Origin: an uncultured Oscillospiraceae bacterium
Lineage (GTDB): Bacteria > Bacillota > Clostridia > Oscillospirales > Oscillospiraceae
Direction of reading: 5' to 3'
Assembly: GCA_910584835.1 (NCBI GenBank)
Contig: CAJUEG010000031.1
Location: forward strand, 1 to 28,866
DNA: 28,866 bases
Shown here: positions 8,011-15,251 of the stretch, in pieces
Layout: each line of letters begins with the position of its first letter
Numbering within the stretch: position 1 is the first letter of the stretch
Notes under the pieces: generated by a model
Seen by the model: only the letters and a program-made list of their open reading frames with translations
Databases searched by the model: none
What the model was told of the DNA's origin: nothing
Program-made: the position numbers and the translations under genes

Positions 8011-8204
8011 TTGTTCCCTGTGGTGCCCTGTTTTGCCGGAGTTTCTAAAATGGTGCCCTTGGTGCCCCGATTTGTGGTGCCCATCAAATGCCGCCGTATG
8101 CAATCCATTTTGTAAAAATGTATGCTGTGGTACCCTAATGGTGCCCAGATTCCCAAAAAAAATATAAAAAGCAGCGCGGAGCTGTAAAGAGATACGTCCC
8201 TCAC
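7989..8204 (-). pseudogene. Possible decayed 3' end of an integrase gene
   Basis: On the minus strand the last 31 codons of an open frame read MGTTNRGTKGTILETPAKQG and end inside the tRNA terminator. On the DNA level GGTGCCC recurs five or six times between 8020 and 8150. Tails rich in Met-Gly-Thr are common in tyrosine integrases that sit next to a tRNA target. The catalytic part of such a gene is absent and no start is seen. This reading rests on composition and position only. It could equally be non-coding sequence. Confidence 0.25.
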
Positions 8205-8221
8205 AGCTCCATTTCGCTGCT
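8170..8221 (-). terminator. Terminator at the end of the 8201 gene fragment
   Basis: Two-part stem: AGCAGCG (8170-8176) with CGCTGCT (8215-8221), and GGAGCTGT (8178-8185) with ACAGCTCC (8203-8210). A T-rich run follows on the minus strand. The stop codon of the fragment (8201-8203) lies within the structure. The intact 3' end suggests the fragment lost its front, not its back. Confidence 0.6.
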
Positions 8222-8470
8222 TCTCCTTTTTGTTTTCTTGGGGGTGTCCTTGCTGGCTGCGTCTTTTTCTGGAGCGGCCTTTTGCGGGTGTAGGGCCTTG
8301 TGGTAGGTTTCCAGCACCGCCTTTTTCCGTTCCAGCCGCACATCAACGTACTGTGCTGTTACTGCTTCAAGGTTGGTGGAGATACCCAGCGACATACCAA
8401 TCCCTTTCTGTGTCTGTTCGTCCAACGTTTTGTTCAGATTGTTGGAGTAGGTTTTCGGAGTGTACCAAGC
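8201..8470 (-). pseudogene. 3' fragment of an unidentified gene
   Basis: An open minus-strand frame with no start codon supported by a ribosome site ends at TGA 8203-8201. Its peptide includes YTPKTYSNNLNKTLDEQTQK, then a charged helix-like stretch (VDVRLERKKAVLETYHKAL) and a Lys-rich end. I do not recognise the family. The lack of a start, the neighbouring decayed sequence and the position beside a tRNA suggest a leftover of an integrated element. Confidence 0.4.
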
Positions 8471-8605
8471 TAAATAGCATATACAAGAAAACTCATGGCT
8501 GCCAATAATACGGCGGTAACAATAAAAACATTAGTGCGATTCATTGCCGCACGTTGATTCGCCGGTCTCAATCGCTGTCGGCATTCTGCCCGGCGTCCGA
8601 TTTGC

Positions 8606-8640
8606 AAAAAGGCCCAGGAGCCTTTTCAGCTTCCTGGGCT
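8606..8640 (-). terminator. Terminator of the dsd operon
   Basis: Stem GCCCAGGA/TCCTGGGC (8612-8619 with 8632-8639), followed on the minus strand by a T run (8606-8610). It lies 30 bases after the stop of the XRE-cupin gene. Confidence 0.7.
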
Positions 8641-8669
8641 TTTGTTTTTCCGTGCCGGGATGCTTCCTC

Positions 8670-9221
8670 TCAAAAGCTGGGCGGGGATACCGCGAAAATG
8701 ATGACCGCGTCTTCCGCGGCGGAATTGATCCAGCGGTGCTGGGTCAGCGGCGGGATGCGCAGCGAGTCCCCGGCGGACAGGGCAATGTAGGTGTCCTCCA
8801 TCAAAATGTTGATGGAGCCGGACATCACATAGGCCGTCTCCTCCCCCTCATGGCCCTCCGGCATCCCCGCCGACGCCTTGTTGGGGGGGATGGTCATCAG
8901 GCAGAACTCAATCTGCCCGCTGACATCGGGGGTCAGAAGCTCGTACTGCACCTCCCGGTCCACAAAGCCGATGATCTTTCTGGAGTCCTTGTGCACAACC
9001 AGCGCCTCCGGGCTGGTGTTCTCTTGAAAGAAACGGTAGAGCGGCGCATTCAGCACCACGGCAATATTTTTCAGCGTGTTGATGGACGGATTGGCTGAGC
9101 CGTTTTCAATCTGGCTCAGCATGGACGGCGATACGTTCGCCTTGGACGCCAGGTCCCGCAGGCCAAGTCCCGCCTCCTCCCGCATTGCCTTGATCTTCTC
9201 TCCCAGCTGAATGTCGGCCAT
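8670..9221 (-). CDS. XRE-family regulator with C-terminal cupin domain
   Basis: A 183-residue DNA-binding protein. Residues 8-63 form a classic XRE helix-turn-helix (LGEKIKAMREEAGLGLRDLA, then SMLSQIENGSANPSINTLK). Residues about 105-180 form a cupin_2 sensor domain (MPEGHEGEETAYVMSGSINI, then LSAGDSLRIPPLTQHRW). Such proteins usually bind a small metabolite in the cupin barrel. The start ATG at 9221 follows AAGGAGGT by 7 bases. It is the third gene on the strand after dsdA and the permease and is separated from the permease by 232 bases with its own palindrome. It probably controls D-serine catabolism, a job done by the LysR-type DsdC in E. coli. The ligand is inferred from context only. Confidence 0.88.
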   Translation of the reverse strand: MADIQLGEKIKAMREEAGLGLRDLASKANVSPSMLSQIENGSANPSINTLKNIAVVLNAPLYRFFQENTSPEALVVHKDSRKIIGFVDREVQYELLTPDVSGQIEFCLMTIPPNKASAGMPEGHEGEETAYVMSGSINILMEDTYIALSAGDSLRIPPLTQHRWINSAAEDAVIIFAVSPPSF

Positions 9222-9249
9222 CACAGCCACCTCCTTCTGTTGACAGGGT

Positions 9250-9268
9250 ATCACGTGCGCCGCGTGAT
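9250..9268. promoter_or_regulatory. Palindrome upstream of the XRE-cupin gene, candidate operator
   Basis: Perfect inverted repeat ATCACG-7-CGTGAT, centred about 38 bases upstream of the regulator start. On the minus strand it falls within a weak promoter-like pair (TTGAAA, 17 bases, TACCCT). A site here fits autoregulation by the XRE protein. Confidence 0.45.
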
Positions 9269-9358
9269 TTCAAGTAAAATTTAAAACGGCGGCGGATATG
9301 TCGGCCCAATCCTGTAACTGCGCGCCGGGATGCGCCTATGCTAAACTCCGTCCCCATG

Positions 9359-9418
9359 AAGCGTGTGAACGACGCTTTTCAAGACTTCCGTCGTCCTGAA
9401 AGCGCCGTCCACACGCTT
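9359..9418 (-). other. Long imperfect hairpin between permease and regulator genes
   Basis: Arms AAGCGTGTG (9359-9367) and CACACGCTT (9410-9418) pair perfectly and continue inward with mismatches, down to GCTTTTCA against TGAAAGC. On the minus strand no T run follows. It may protect or separate the dsdA-permease message from the regulator message. Confidence 0.45.
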
Positions 9419-9453
9419 TTATTGAAATGTGCTGTGCTGCTTTACCGATATGC

Positions 9454-10794
9454 TCAGTGCAGGAAGACCAGGCTGAGCAGGAACACGCACAAAAGCGCCG
9501 TGAGAGACTGCAATACGCTGATGATGGGAATCGTCTTGTACGCCACCGAGGTGTCCATGTCCGAAGTGGTGGTGACTACCCAGAAGAAGTCGTCGTTGCC
9601 GTGGAACACCATCATGCCGCCCGCCGCGCAGGCCAGCATGGCGATGATGTGGCCCATGGGGGAGCCAAAGCCCAGAACGTCCAGCAGCGGGTAGATCATG
9701 GTGGCGGAGGTGACCATGGCGATGGTGGCGGAGCCTACGCAGGTGCGGAAGATCGCGCCGATGACGAAGGGGGCCAGGATGCCGATGGACAGCCCGGAAA
9801 AGCTGTTGGTGATGATGTCCTGGAGGGGGGAGGCCTTCAGTACGCCGGAGAAGGCGCCGCCCGCGCCGACGATCAGCACGATCTGGCCAGCGGTGCGCAG
9901 GGCCTCGGCCAGCACGCCGTCAAAGCCCCAGGCGGTCTTGTCCTCCGGGCAGATCTGATGGTAGCCGATGGCGGCGATAATCAGGCCGGCCAGAAGAGCC
10001 ACCGGCGGGGTGCCCAGCACGTTCATCACGTCCACGGCGATGCCGGTGAGCCCGGTCATGCTCAGGATGGTCTTGAGCAGCATCAGGGCGATGGGCACCA
10101 GAATGGGGGCGAAGGCCATGAAGGTGTTGGGGAGGGGCCGGCCCGTGCCGCCGTCCTCCTCCTCAACATGGGGCAGGTAGTAATACTTCTTTCCCACGAA
10201 CTTGGCCGCGAAATAGGCCACGATGGTCACCGGGATGGACACCAGGGCGCCGAACAGGATGGCGCTGCCCAGATCCGCGTTCAGGATGCCGGCGACGGCC
10301 AGCGGGCCCGGCGTGGGCGGGACAAACATGTGGGTGGCGTGCAGGCCCATGCAGGTGGCGACGGCCATGGTGGTCATGGAGATCTTGGTGTCCTTGGACA
10401 GCCGCTTGGCAATGGGGCTGAGCAGCACATAGGCGGAGTCGCAGAACACCGGGATGGACACAAAGTATCCGGTGATGGCCAGGCCCAGCGCCGCGTGCTT
10501 CTCGCCCGTGACCTTCAGGATGGACTTGGCCATCTTCTCCGCCCCGCCGGATTTTTCCAGCAGAGCCCCGGTCACGGTGCCCAGCGCGATGACCAGGCCG
10601 ATGTCGGCCACCGTGCCGCCCATGCCGCTGGCAAAGGCCTCCAGCATCATGTTCAGGTCCATCCCCGAGATGACCGCGAAGGTAACTGTGGTGGCGATCA
10701 GCGCAAAAAAGGGATGCAGCTTGATTTTGACGGTGCACACGATCAGTACGATGACCGCGCACACCAGTCCTCCGACTACAAGTGGTGTAGACAT
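9454..10794 (-). CDS. dsdX: GntP-family permease, probably D-serine transporter
   Basis: A 446-residue integral membrane protein of 12 or more hydrophobic segments, the size of E. coli DsdX and gluconate permeases. The sequence starts MSTPLVVGGLVCAVIVLIVC, and contains GTVTGALLEKSGGAEKMA and HMFVPPTPGPLAVAGILNAD, both typical of GntP proteins. The ATG at 10794 follows AGGAGG. It is directly downstream of dsdA (66 bases). The family imports gluconate and related sugar acids as well as D-serine. The D-serine assignment comes from the dsdA neighbour, so the symbol is an inference. Confidence 0.85.
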   Translation of the reverse strand: MSTPLVVGGLVCAVIVLIVCTVKIKLHPFFALIATTVTFAVISGMDLNMMLEAFASGMGGTVADIGLVIALGTVTGALLEKSGGAEKMAKSILKVTGEKHAALGLAITGYFVSIPVFCDSAYVLLSPIAKRLSKDTKISMTTMAVATCMGLHATHMFVPPTPGPLAVAGILNADLGSAILFGALVSIPVTIVAYFAAKFVGKKYYYLPHVEEEDGGTGRPLPNTFMAFAPILVPIALMLLKTILSMTGLTGIAVDVMNVLGTPPVALLAGLIIAAIGYHQICPEDKTAWGFDGVLAEALRTAGQIVLIVGAGGAFSGVLKASPLQDIITNSFSGLSIGILAPFVIGAIFRTCVGSATIAMVTSATMIYPLLDVLGFGSPMGHIIAMLACAAGGMMVFHGNDDFFWVVTTTSDMDTSVAYKTIPIISVLQSLTALLCVFLLSLVFLH

Positions 10795-10817
10795 ACGCTT
10801 CCTCCTCTTTGTTTATG

Positions 10818-10849
10818 CCCGCGCCGGGACAGGCCATGCCCGGCGCGGG
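10818..10849 (-). other. Intercistronic GC hairpin between dsdA and the permease gene
   Basis: Perfect 11-bp stem (10818-10828 with 10839-10849) and a 10-base loop. No T run follows on the minus strand (GCATAAAC), so it is not a standard terminator. It may stabilise the upstream message or set the dsdA/permease ratio. Confidence 0.6.
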
Positions 10850-10860
10850 AGGCTCTCCTC

Positions 10861-12180
10861 TCAAAGATGGGTGTTCAGGTACTCGACCCGGTTCTCCTCC
10901 GGCACCAGCCGCCCGCCGGTGGCCCAGGAGATCTGAACCGCGTTGGCCAGCTTGGCCGCGTCCAGCCCATGGGCGGCGCAGTACTCCGCGCTGTCCGCGT
11001 AGTGCAGCAGCCCCACCGGGCCGGCAAAGGCGGCGCAGGAGGAGGGCTCGATCTGGATGTCCTCGGCCTGGTACAAAAGCCGCAGATAGTCGTACAGCTT
11101 GGCGTCCGTCACGGTGAACTCGCCGGACAGCAGGTTGGTCATGATGCGGGTGACAAACCCGGAGGGGCTTGCGCAGGCCAGACCGTCCGCGTGGGTGACG
11201 CCGGAGATGCCGTAGTCGTGCACGTTGCACTTCTCAAACTTCTGCGTGGCGATACCCAGCAGCACAGACGGGCACAGCACCGGCTCGCAGAAGAAGCAGT
11301 GCACGTTGTCCTTGAAAATGCGCTTGAGGCCGTAGGCCACGCCGCCCGGCGCGCCGCCCACTCCGGCGGGGATGTAGACCAGGAGGGGGTGCTCCGCGTC
11401 CACTGTGATTCCCTGCTCGGTGAGCTGCTTTTGCAGGCGCTTTGCCGCCACGGCATAGCCCAGGAAGAGGTTGACCGACTTCTCGTCGTCCACGAAGTAG
11501 CTCATGGGGTCGGCGTCCGAGTTCTTGCGCCCCTCAGCCACCGCCTTGGAGTAGTCGTCCGCGTACTCCACCACCTGCACGCCCTTGCTGCGCAGCAGGT
11601 CCTTCTTCCACTGCTTGGCGTCGGCGGACATATGCACGATCACCTTGAAGCCCAGCGCCGCGCTCATGATGCCGATGGACAGGCCCAGGTTGCCGGTGGA
11701 GCCCACCTGCACCGTGTACTGGTGGAGGTATTTCTGCATCTCCTCCCCGGCGAAGACCTCATAGGAGTCCGTCTCCACCAGCTTTCCGCCCTCCAGCGCC
11801 AGGTCCTCGGCGTGCTTGAGCACCTCGTAGATGCCGCCCCGGGCCTTGACGGAGCCGGCGATTGCCAGGTGGCTGTCCATCTTCAGGAACAGCCGGCCCG
11901 GGATGGAGACGTCATACTGCTCCTCCAGCTTCTTTTGTGCCTTGGGAATGGGAGTCAGCGGAGATTCGATCAGCCCGTTGGTTTGCTCCGTCTCCGGCCA
12001 GCACTTTCGGATAAACGGGGCGAACCGGTCCAGCCGCCTTTCCGCGTCCGCGATCATCTCATCCGAGACCACCAGTTCGCAGGTGGCGCTGGTGGTTGCG
12101 AACGGCAGCAGCCAGGGGTTGATCCAGGTCGTCTCCTCCTTGCGGACCACCGCCGCAATCATTTCTTCGTTGGTTCTCAT
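10861..12180 (-). CDS. dsdA: D-serine ammonia-lyase (D-serine dehydratase)
   Basis: Converts D-serine to pyruvate and ammonia, with pyridoxal phosphate. 439 residues, against 442 in E. coli. The PLP lysine is K112 in AGSVKARGGIYEVL, and VGSTGNLGLSIGIMSAALGF is the phosphate-binding loop. YIPAGVGGAPGGVAYGLKRI and the Cys-rich FFCEPVLCPSV segment are also characteristic. The ATG at 12180 has AAGGAGGT five bases upstream; the longer frame to 12219 has no such site. It is the first gene of the operon, with a consensus promoter at 12235-12263. The likely role is D-serine use or detoxification. Confidence 0.95.
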   Translation of the reverse strand: MRTNEEMIAAVVRKEETTWINPWLLPFATTSATCELVVSDEMIADAERRLDRFAPFIRKCWPETEQTNGLIESPLTPIPKAQKKLEEQYDVSIPGRLFLKMDSHLAIAGSVKARGGIYEVLKHAEDLALEGGKLVETDSYEVFAGEEMQKYLHQYTVQVGSTGNLGLSIGIMSAALGFKVIVHMSADAKQWKKDLLRSKGVQVVEYADDYSKAVAEGRKNSDADPMSYFVDDEKSVNLFLGYAVAAKRLQKQLTEQGITVDAEHPLLVYIPAGVGGAPGGVAYGLKRIFKDNVHCFFCEPVLCPSVLLGIATQKFEKCNVHDYGISGVTHADGLACASPSGFVTRIMTNLLSGEFTVTDAKLYDYLRLLYQAEDIQIEPSSCAAFAGPVGLLHYADSAEYCAAHGLDAAKLANAVQISWATGGRLVPEENRVEYLNTHL

Positions 12181-12234
12181 GGGGGACCTCCTTACATTTT
12201 GTTCAGCTGCATCACACAACTGTTAACTGCGTTT

Positions 12235-12263
12235 AGTATATTCAAACATTTGTTAATTGTCAA
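12235..12263 (-). promoter_or_regulatory. Promoter of the dsd operon
   Basis: On the minus strand: TTGACA (12258-12263), 17-base spacer, TATACT (12235-12240). The spacer contains the small palindrome AACAAATGTT, and TGTTAA occurs twice around the promoter (12211 and 12251). These may be regulator contacts. The leader to dsdA is about 50 bases. Confidence 0.75.
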
Positions 12264-12422
12264 TGATGCTATATGTAAATTATTCCGCTTCTTTTTTGTG
12301 ATAAATACACAAACGAGCATGGCATTGCTGCCGATTGGTACAGCTTGTCTGAATTGATCTCACTCCCTGGAATTTGTTGCGCTGCAATGTTTTCTGAAAA
12401 AGCGCTTTTGCCGCATTGAGCC

Positions 12423-12457
12423 AAAAGCCCTGAAAGCACAGCGCTTTCAGGGCTTTT
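12423..12457. terminator. Perfect bidirectional terminator
   Basis: A 15-bp perfect stem (12423-12437 with 12443-12457, loop ACAGC) with A residues on one side and T residues on the other. It separates the dsd promoter region from the recombinase remnant and would stop transcription arriving from glgA2 on the minus strand. The 130 bases between it and the dsd promoter hold nothing I can identify. Confidence 0.75.
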
Positions 12458-12561
12458 CTTGTCGGAATGTTTTCGGCGGTCATGCTGTCCGTTGGTTTCG
12501 ATGCCCCGCTTTTTTGATGTCCTCCAAATTTTCTTGTTCCCATCTTTTGCAGAAAAGGAGA

Positions 12562-12990
12562 ACGGTATATGGCTGCGGATATGTGCGGGTGTCGACCCGC
12601 GAGCAGAACGAAGCCCGCCAGCTTGCCGCCATGGGGGTGTCTTAGAGTGGCGGAGGGAAACATCATTGTGGAGAAGCTGTCCGGGAAGGACTTCAAGCGC
12701 CCCGCGATCAGAGGCCGATGCGGGCGCGGCGCCCGGAGGACGTGCTTGTGATGAAAGGCATCGACCGGCTGGGGCGGAATTAGGAAAGGCGCAAGGCCGC
12801 CATCGTGGTGACTGGATATGCCTCTGCCGCGGCCCGGCCGGGGCGCTGATGGAGGATATTGTCCTCCGGCTTCTCGGCTGGGTGGCGCAGGCAGAGCAGA
12901 AGAATATCCGCCGGCGGCAGGCGTGGAGGGACGGCCAGATCACGCTGAGCACGGCTGCAGACCTTTGCGGCATTCCAAAATCCGCGTTTC
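12562..12990 (+). pseudogene. Serine recombinase (resolvase family), broken
   Basis: Pieces of a small resolvase are readable in different frames: YGCGYVRVSTREQNEARQLA at the N-terminus with the catalytic serine, then IIVEKLSGKDFKRPA, then EDVLVMKGIDRLGRN, then VLRLLGWVAQAEQKNIRRRQ. A C-terminal helix-turn-helix follows (WRDGQITLSTAADLCGIPKS). In-frame stops follow the first and third pieces and the frame shifts at least twice. The linker before the DNA-binding domain is deleted. The start codon seems to have mutated from ATG to ACG at 12562, just after AAGGAGA. This is a dead remnant of a transposon or similar element. Confidence 0.85.
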
Positions 12991-13012
12991 CTGTTCAAAA
13001 TACCCCAGGCTT

Positions 13013-14797
13013 CTACCTGGTCAATTCCAGATACAAGTCTTTATACTGTTTTGCGGAGTTCTCCCAAGACAGGTCCTTATCCATATCCCGCTGCACCATC
13101 TCGTCCCAGCACCAGCGGTTTTCAAAATAAAACGTCTTGGCCCTGTTGATGGCGTCCAGCAGCAGTCCGGCGTCATAGCGGTCAAAGGTGAACCCGTTTC
13201 CTGTGTTGGAGTACATATTGTAGGGCTCTACCGTATCCTTCAAGCCGCCGGTTTCCCGGACAATCGGCACCGTCCCGTAGTGCATGGCAATGAGCTGTGT
13301 CAACCCGCAGGGCTCAAACCGGGACGGAACCAGCAGGGCGTCTGCGCCCGCATAAATCCGATGGGCCCGCGTCTCATCATACATAATATTGGAGCAGACG
13401 TCCCCCTTGTAGGTATGCTCATAATATCGGAACGCGTCCTCATAGCCTTGGTCTCCGGTGCCGAGCACGACCACCTGCGTGTGCCCGTCCATGACCTGCG
13501 GGAGGATGGAGGTGACCAGATCCAGGCCCTTCTGGTTCGTCAGCCGGGAGATCAGCCCGATGACAAATTTGTGGTCATCCTGAACCAGGCCCAATTCCTC
13601 CTGCAGCTTGCGCTTGTTTTCCTTCTTCTTGTCCAGCACGTTGGTGATGTTGTAATTTGCGTACAGCCTGTCATCGGTATCGGGATTCCAGATGTCATAG
13701 TCGATCCCGTTTACGATACCGCGCAATTTGCCGGAATGATACCGCAGGTGGGCGTCCAGAGTCTCGCCGTAGTATGCGCTTTGAATTTCACCGGCATAGG
13801 TCTGGCTCACGGTGGTGATGATATTTGAGTAAGCCAGTCCTCCCTTCAGCATATTGGCATCTTTGTAGTTCACCTTTAAGGCGTCCTTGTTAAAGACATA
13901 ATCCGGCAGACCGGACCAGTAGCGGACGGTTGGGATGTCGTAAATTCCCTGGAACCGCAGGTTGTGGATCGTCAAAATGGTTTTTGCGCCGGTCAGTTTG
14001 GTGCTGGCAAACTGCGTCCTCAGATAAACGGGAACCAAAGCGGCCTGCCAGTCATGGCAATGGATAATGTCGGGAATCCAATCCATATAGTTCAGCGCCG
14101 CCAGGGCCGCTTTAGCGAAATAGCAGTACTTAGGAATATCGTCAATGAGATTGGTATATGGATTTCCATCGCTGAAAAATTCCTCGTTGTCAATGAAATC
14201 ATACACCACGCCGTCCCAGACATATTCCATAATGCCCACATAGAAGGCCCTGCCGTCCGCACACAGGTCCATCTGGAAAGAGCCGCGGTAAACCATTTTC
14301 TGCTGGTATTCCCACGGAATGCATTTGTATCTCGGGAGAATGACCTTTACATCGCAGTTCTGCTTTACCAGCGCCTTGGGAAGCGCGTACATCACATCGC
14401 CCAGGCCTCCGGTTTTGACGAAAGGATAGCATTCCGACCCGATAAACGCAACGCTTCTTCTGGGGGATGTATAATGCTCTTCCGGCTGGGGCGCTTCCGC
14501 CGGTATGCTTTCCCCGGCTGCTTCCGCAGACTCCGCCGCCGGGGATTCTTCTGCAGCCGCCGCCGGGGATTCTTCTGCAACCACCGCCGGGGATTCTTCT
14601 GCAACCACCGCCGGGGGCTCTGCATCAGGGAGCGCCTTGGTGACGACTTCCGCCGCTTTAGCCTCTTCTGTCTCGATTTTCGCGATCACATCTTTCGCAG
14701 TGTCCTTTTCAATAATCCCGGCCGTGCGCTCTGCCGCAGCAGCTCTTGAAGAAGGCTTTCTTTTACTGCTGGGCTTTACAATTTTCTTCTTTGACAT
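13013..14797 (-). CDS. glgA: Second glycogen synthase (GT5) with long N-terminal extension
   Basis: A 594-residue ADP-glucose-type glycogen synthase. The catalytic part begins near residue 114 (RSVAFIGSECYPFVKTGGLG, with K128 in the KTGGL loop). It carries DALLVPSRFEPCGLTQLIAM and IVRETGGLKDTVEP like the operon GlgA. The first 112 or so residues are low complexity: a basic start (SKKKIVKPSSKRKPSSR) and then an acidic Ala/Glu/Pro stretch with four copies of AEESPA. The ATG at 14797 follows GGGAGGT by 5 bases. It is a single gene with its own extended -10 promoter. Its codons use more A/T than glgBCDA, which may indicate separate origin. It could make glycogen, or a different glucan with GlgC-supplied ADP-glucose. 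Confidence 0.93.
   Translation of the reverse strand: MSKKKIVKPSSKRKPSSRAAAAERTAGIIEKDTAKDVIAKIETEEAKAAEVVTKALPDAEPPAVVAEESPAVVAEESPAAAAEESPAAESAEAAGESIPAEAPQPEEHYTSPRRSVAFIGSECYPFVKTGGLGDVMYALPKALVKQNCDVKVILPRYKCIPWEYQQKMVYRGSFQMDLCADGRAFYVGIMEYVWDGVVYDFIDNEEFFSDGNPYTNLIDDIPKYCYFAKAALAALNYMDWIPDIIHCHDWQAALVPVYLRTQFASTKLTGAKTILTIHNLRFQGIYDIPTVRYWSGLPDYVFNKDALKVNYKDANMLKGGLAYSNIITTVSQTYAGEIQSAYYGETLDAHLRYHSGKLRGIVNGIDYDIWNPDTDDRLYANYNITNVLDKKKENKRKLQEELGLVQDDHKFVIGLISRLTNQKGLDLVTSILPQVMDGHTQVVVLGTGDQGYEDAFRYYEHTYKGDVCSNIMYDETRAHRIYAGADALLVPSRFEPCGLTQLIAMHYGTVPIVRETGGLKDTVEPYNMYSNTGNGFTFDRYDAGLLLDAINRAKTFYFENRWCWDEMVQRDMDKDLSWENSAKQYKDLYLELTR
14538..14625. repeat. 24-bp in-frame tandem repeat in the second glgA
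   Basis: An 18-base core starts at 14538, 14562 and 14586, with a degenerate fourth copy at 14610. The 24-base period encodes eight residues (AEESPAVV or AEESPAAA). Near-identity of the units suggests recent expansion. Confidence 0.9.
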
Positions 14798-14899
14798 ATG
14801 GTACCTCCCAAATAAATTGTATTTGTACTGTGGCGTTCATACTACCGTCTTGGGTTTCAGTGAAATATAGGACAGAAGGCTAAGGCTGCGCTAAAACTT

Positions 14900-14908
14900 A
14901 TTATAGCA
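14900..14908 (-). promoter_or_regulatory. Extended -10 promoter of the second glgA
   Basis: On the minus strand TGC-TATAAT, with the hexamer at 14900-14905 and no clear -35 (CTTCCT at the right distance). The leader is about 95 bases. Confidence 0.6.
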
Positions 14909-15131
14909 CACGGGAGGAAAAAAGGAAGCCCGTCTTTCTTTCAAAATTGACAGGCACACGCTTAATTCTGTGCAAAAAGGCCTCCCCACAGCTAACAGCA
15001 ATTTGTTCAGATTGGGCAGAGCCGCTCATACCGGTCCGGCTGCGTGCGGCATTCTCCTGTGTTTCTGCTTTAATCTTCCCAATAAATACCTTGCATGCCC
15101 GGTTTTTTGTGGTGATTATGACAAATACCTC
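14909..15131. other. Intergenic stretch with no gene seen
   Basis: The divergent gap between the second glgA and the FapA-like gene. Short open frames exist on both strands, but none has a ribosome site or a recognisable product. No strong hairpin or repeat was found. Confidence 0.5.
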
Positions 15132-15160
15132 TTGATAATCCCCCATACCGATGATACAAT
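15132..15160 (+). promoter_or_regulatory. Promoter of the FapA-like gene
   Basis: TTGATA (15132-15137), 17-base spacer, TACAAT (15155-15160). Each hexamer has five of six consensus bases. The leader to the GTG start is about 85 bases. Confidence 0.7.
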
Positions 15161-15251
15161 GAAAATAATTGATTATATCGTGCGTTGTTGTGGTTTGCAG
15201 GAAACGGTTGTCAATACGAATATGGAGTTCAAGTAAAGGCGAGGGATAGCA

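Noticed and set aside
7898..8167. Plus-strand frame with repeated Trp-Cys-Pro
   Set aside because: It begins inside the tRNA and its repeats are the GGTGCCC motif read in one frame. There is no start signal.
8466..8540. 24-residue hydrophobic peptide frame on the minus strand (MNRTNVFIVTAVLLAAMSF...)
   Set aside because: It is membrane-like in composition but lacks a ribosome site and overlaps the front of the unidentified fragment. It is too short to support.
9427..12357. 976-codon plus-strand open frame
   Set aside because: It spans the antisense of the permease gene and of dsdA and the gap between them. Its composition is that of a shadow, not of a protein.
12459..13130. 223-codon plus-strand frame treated as one gene
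   Set aside because: It stitches together parts of the broken recombinase in the wrong frame and then enters the antisense of the second glgA.
14538..14625. Regular 24-bp repeats considered as a CRISPR-like array
   Set aside because: There are no spacers. The period is a multiple of three and encodes AEESPA units inside the second glgA.
14901..15146. Small frames on both strands between the second glgA and the FapA-like gene
   Set aside because: No ribosome sites and no recognisable sequence. The minus-strand frame runs through the glgA2 promoter region.
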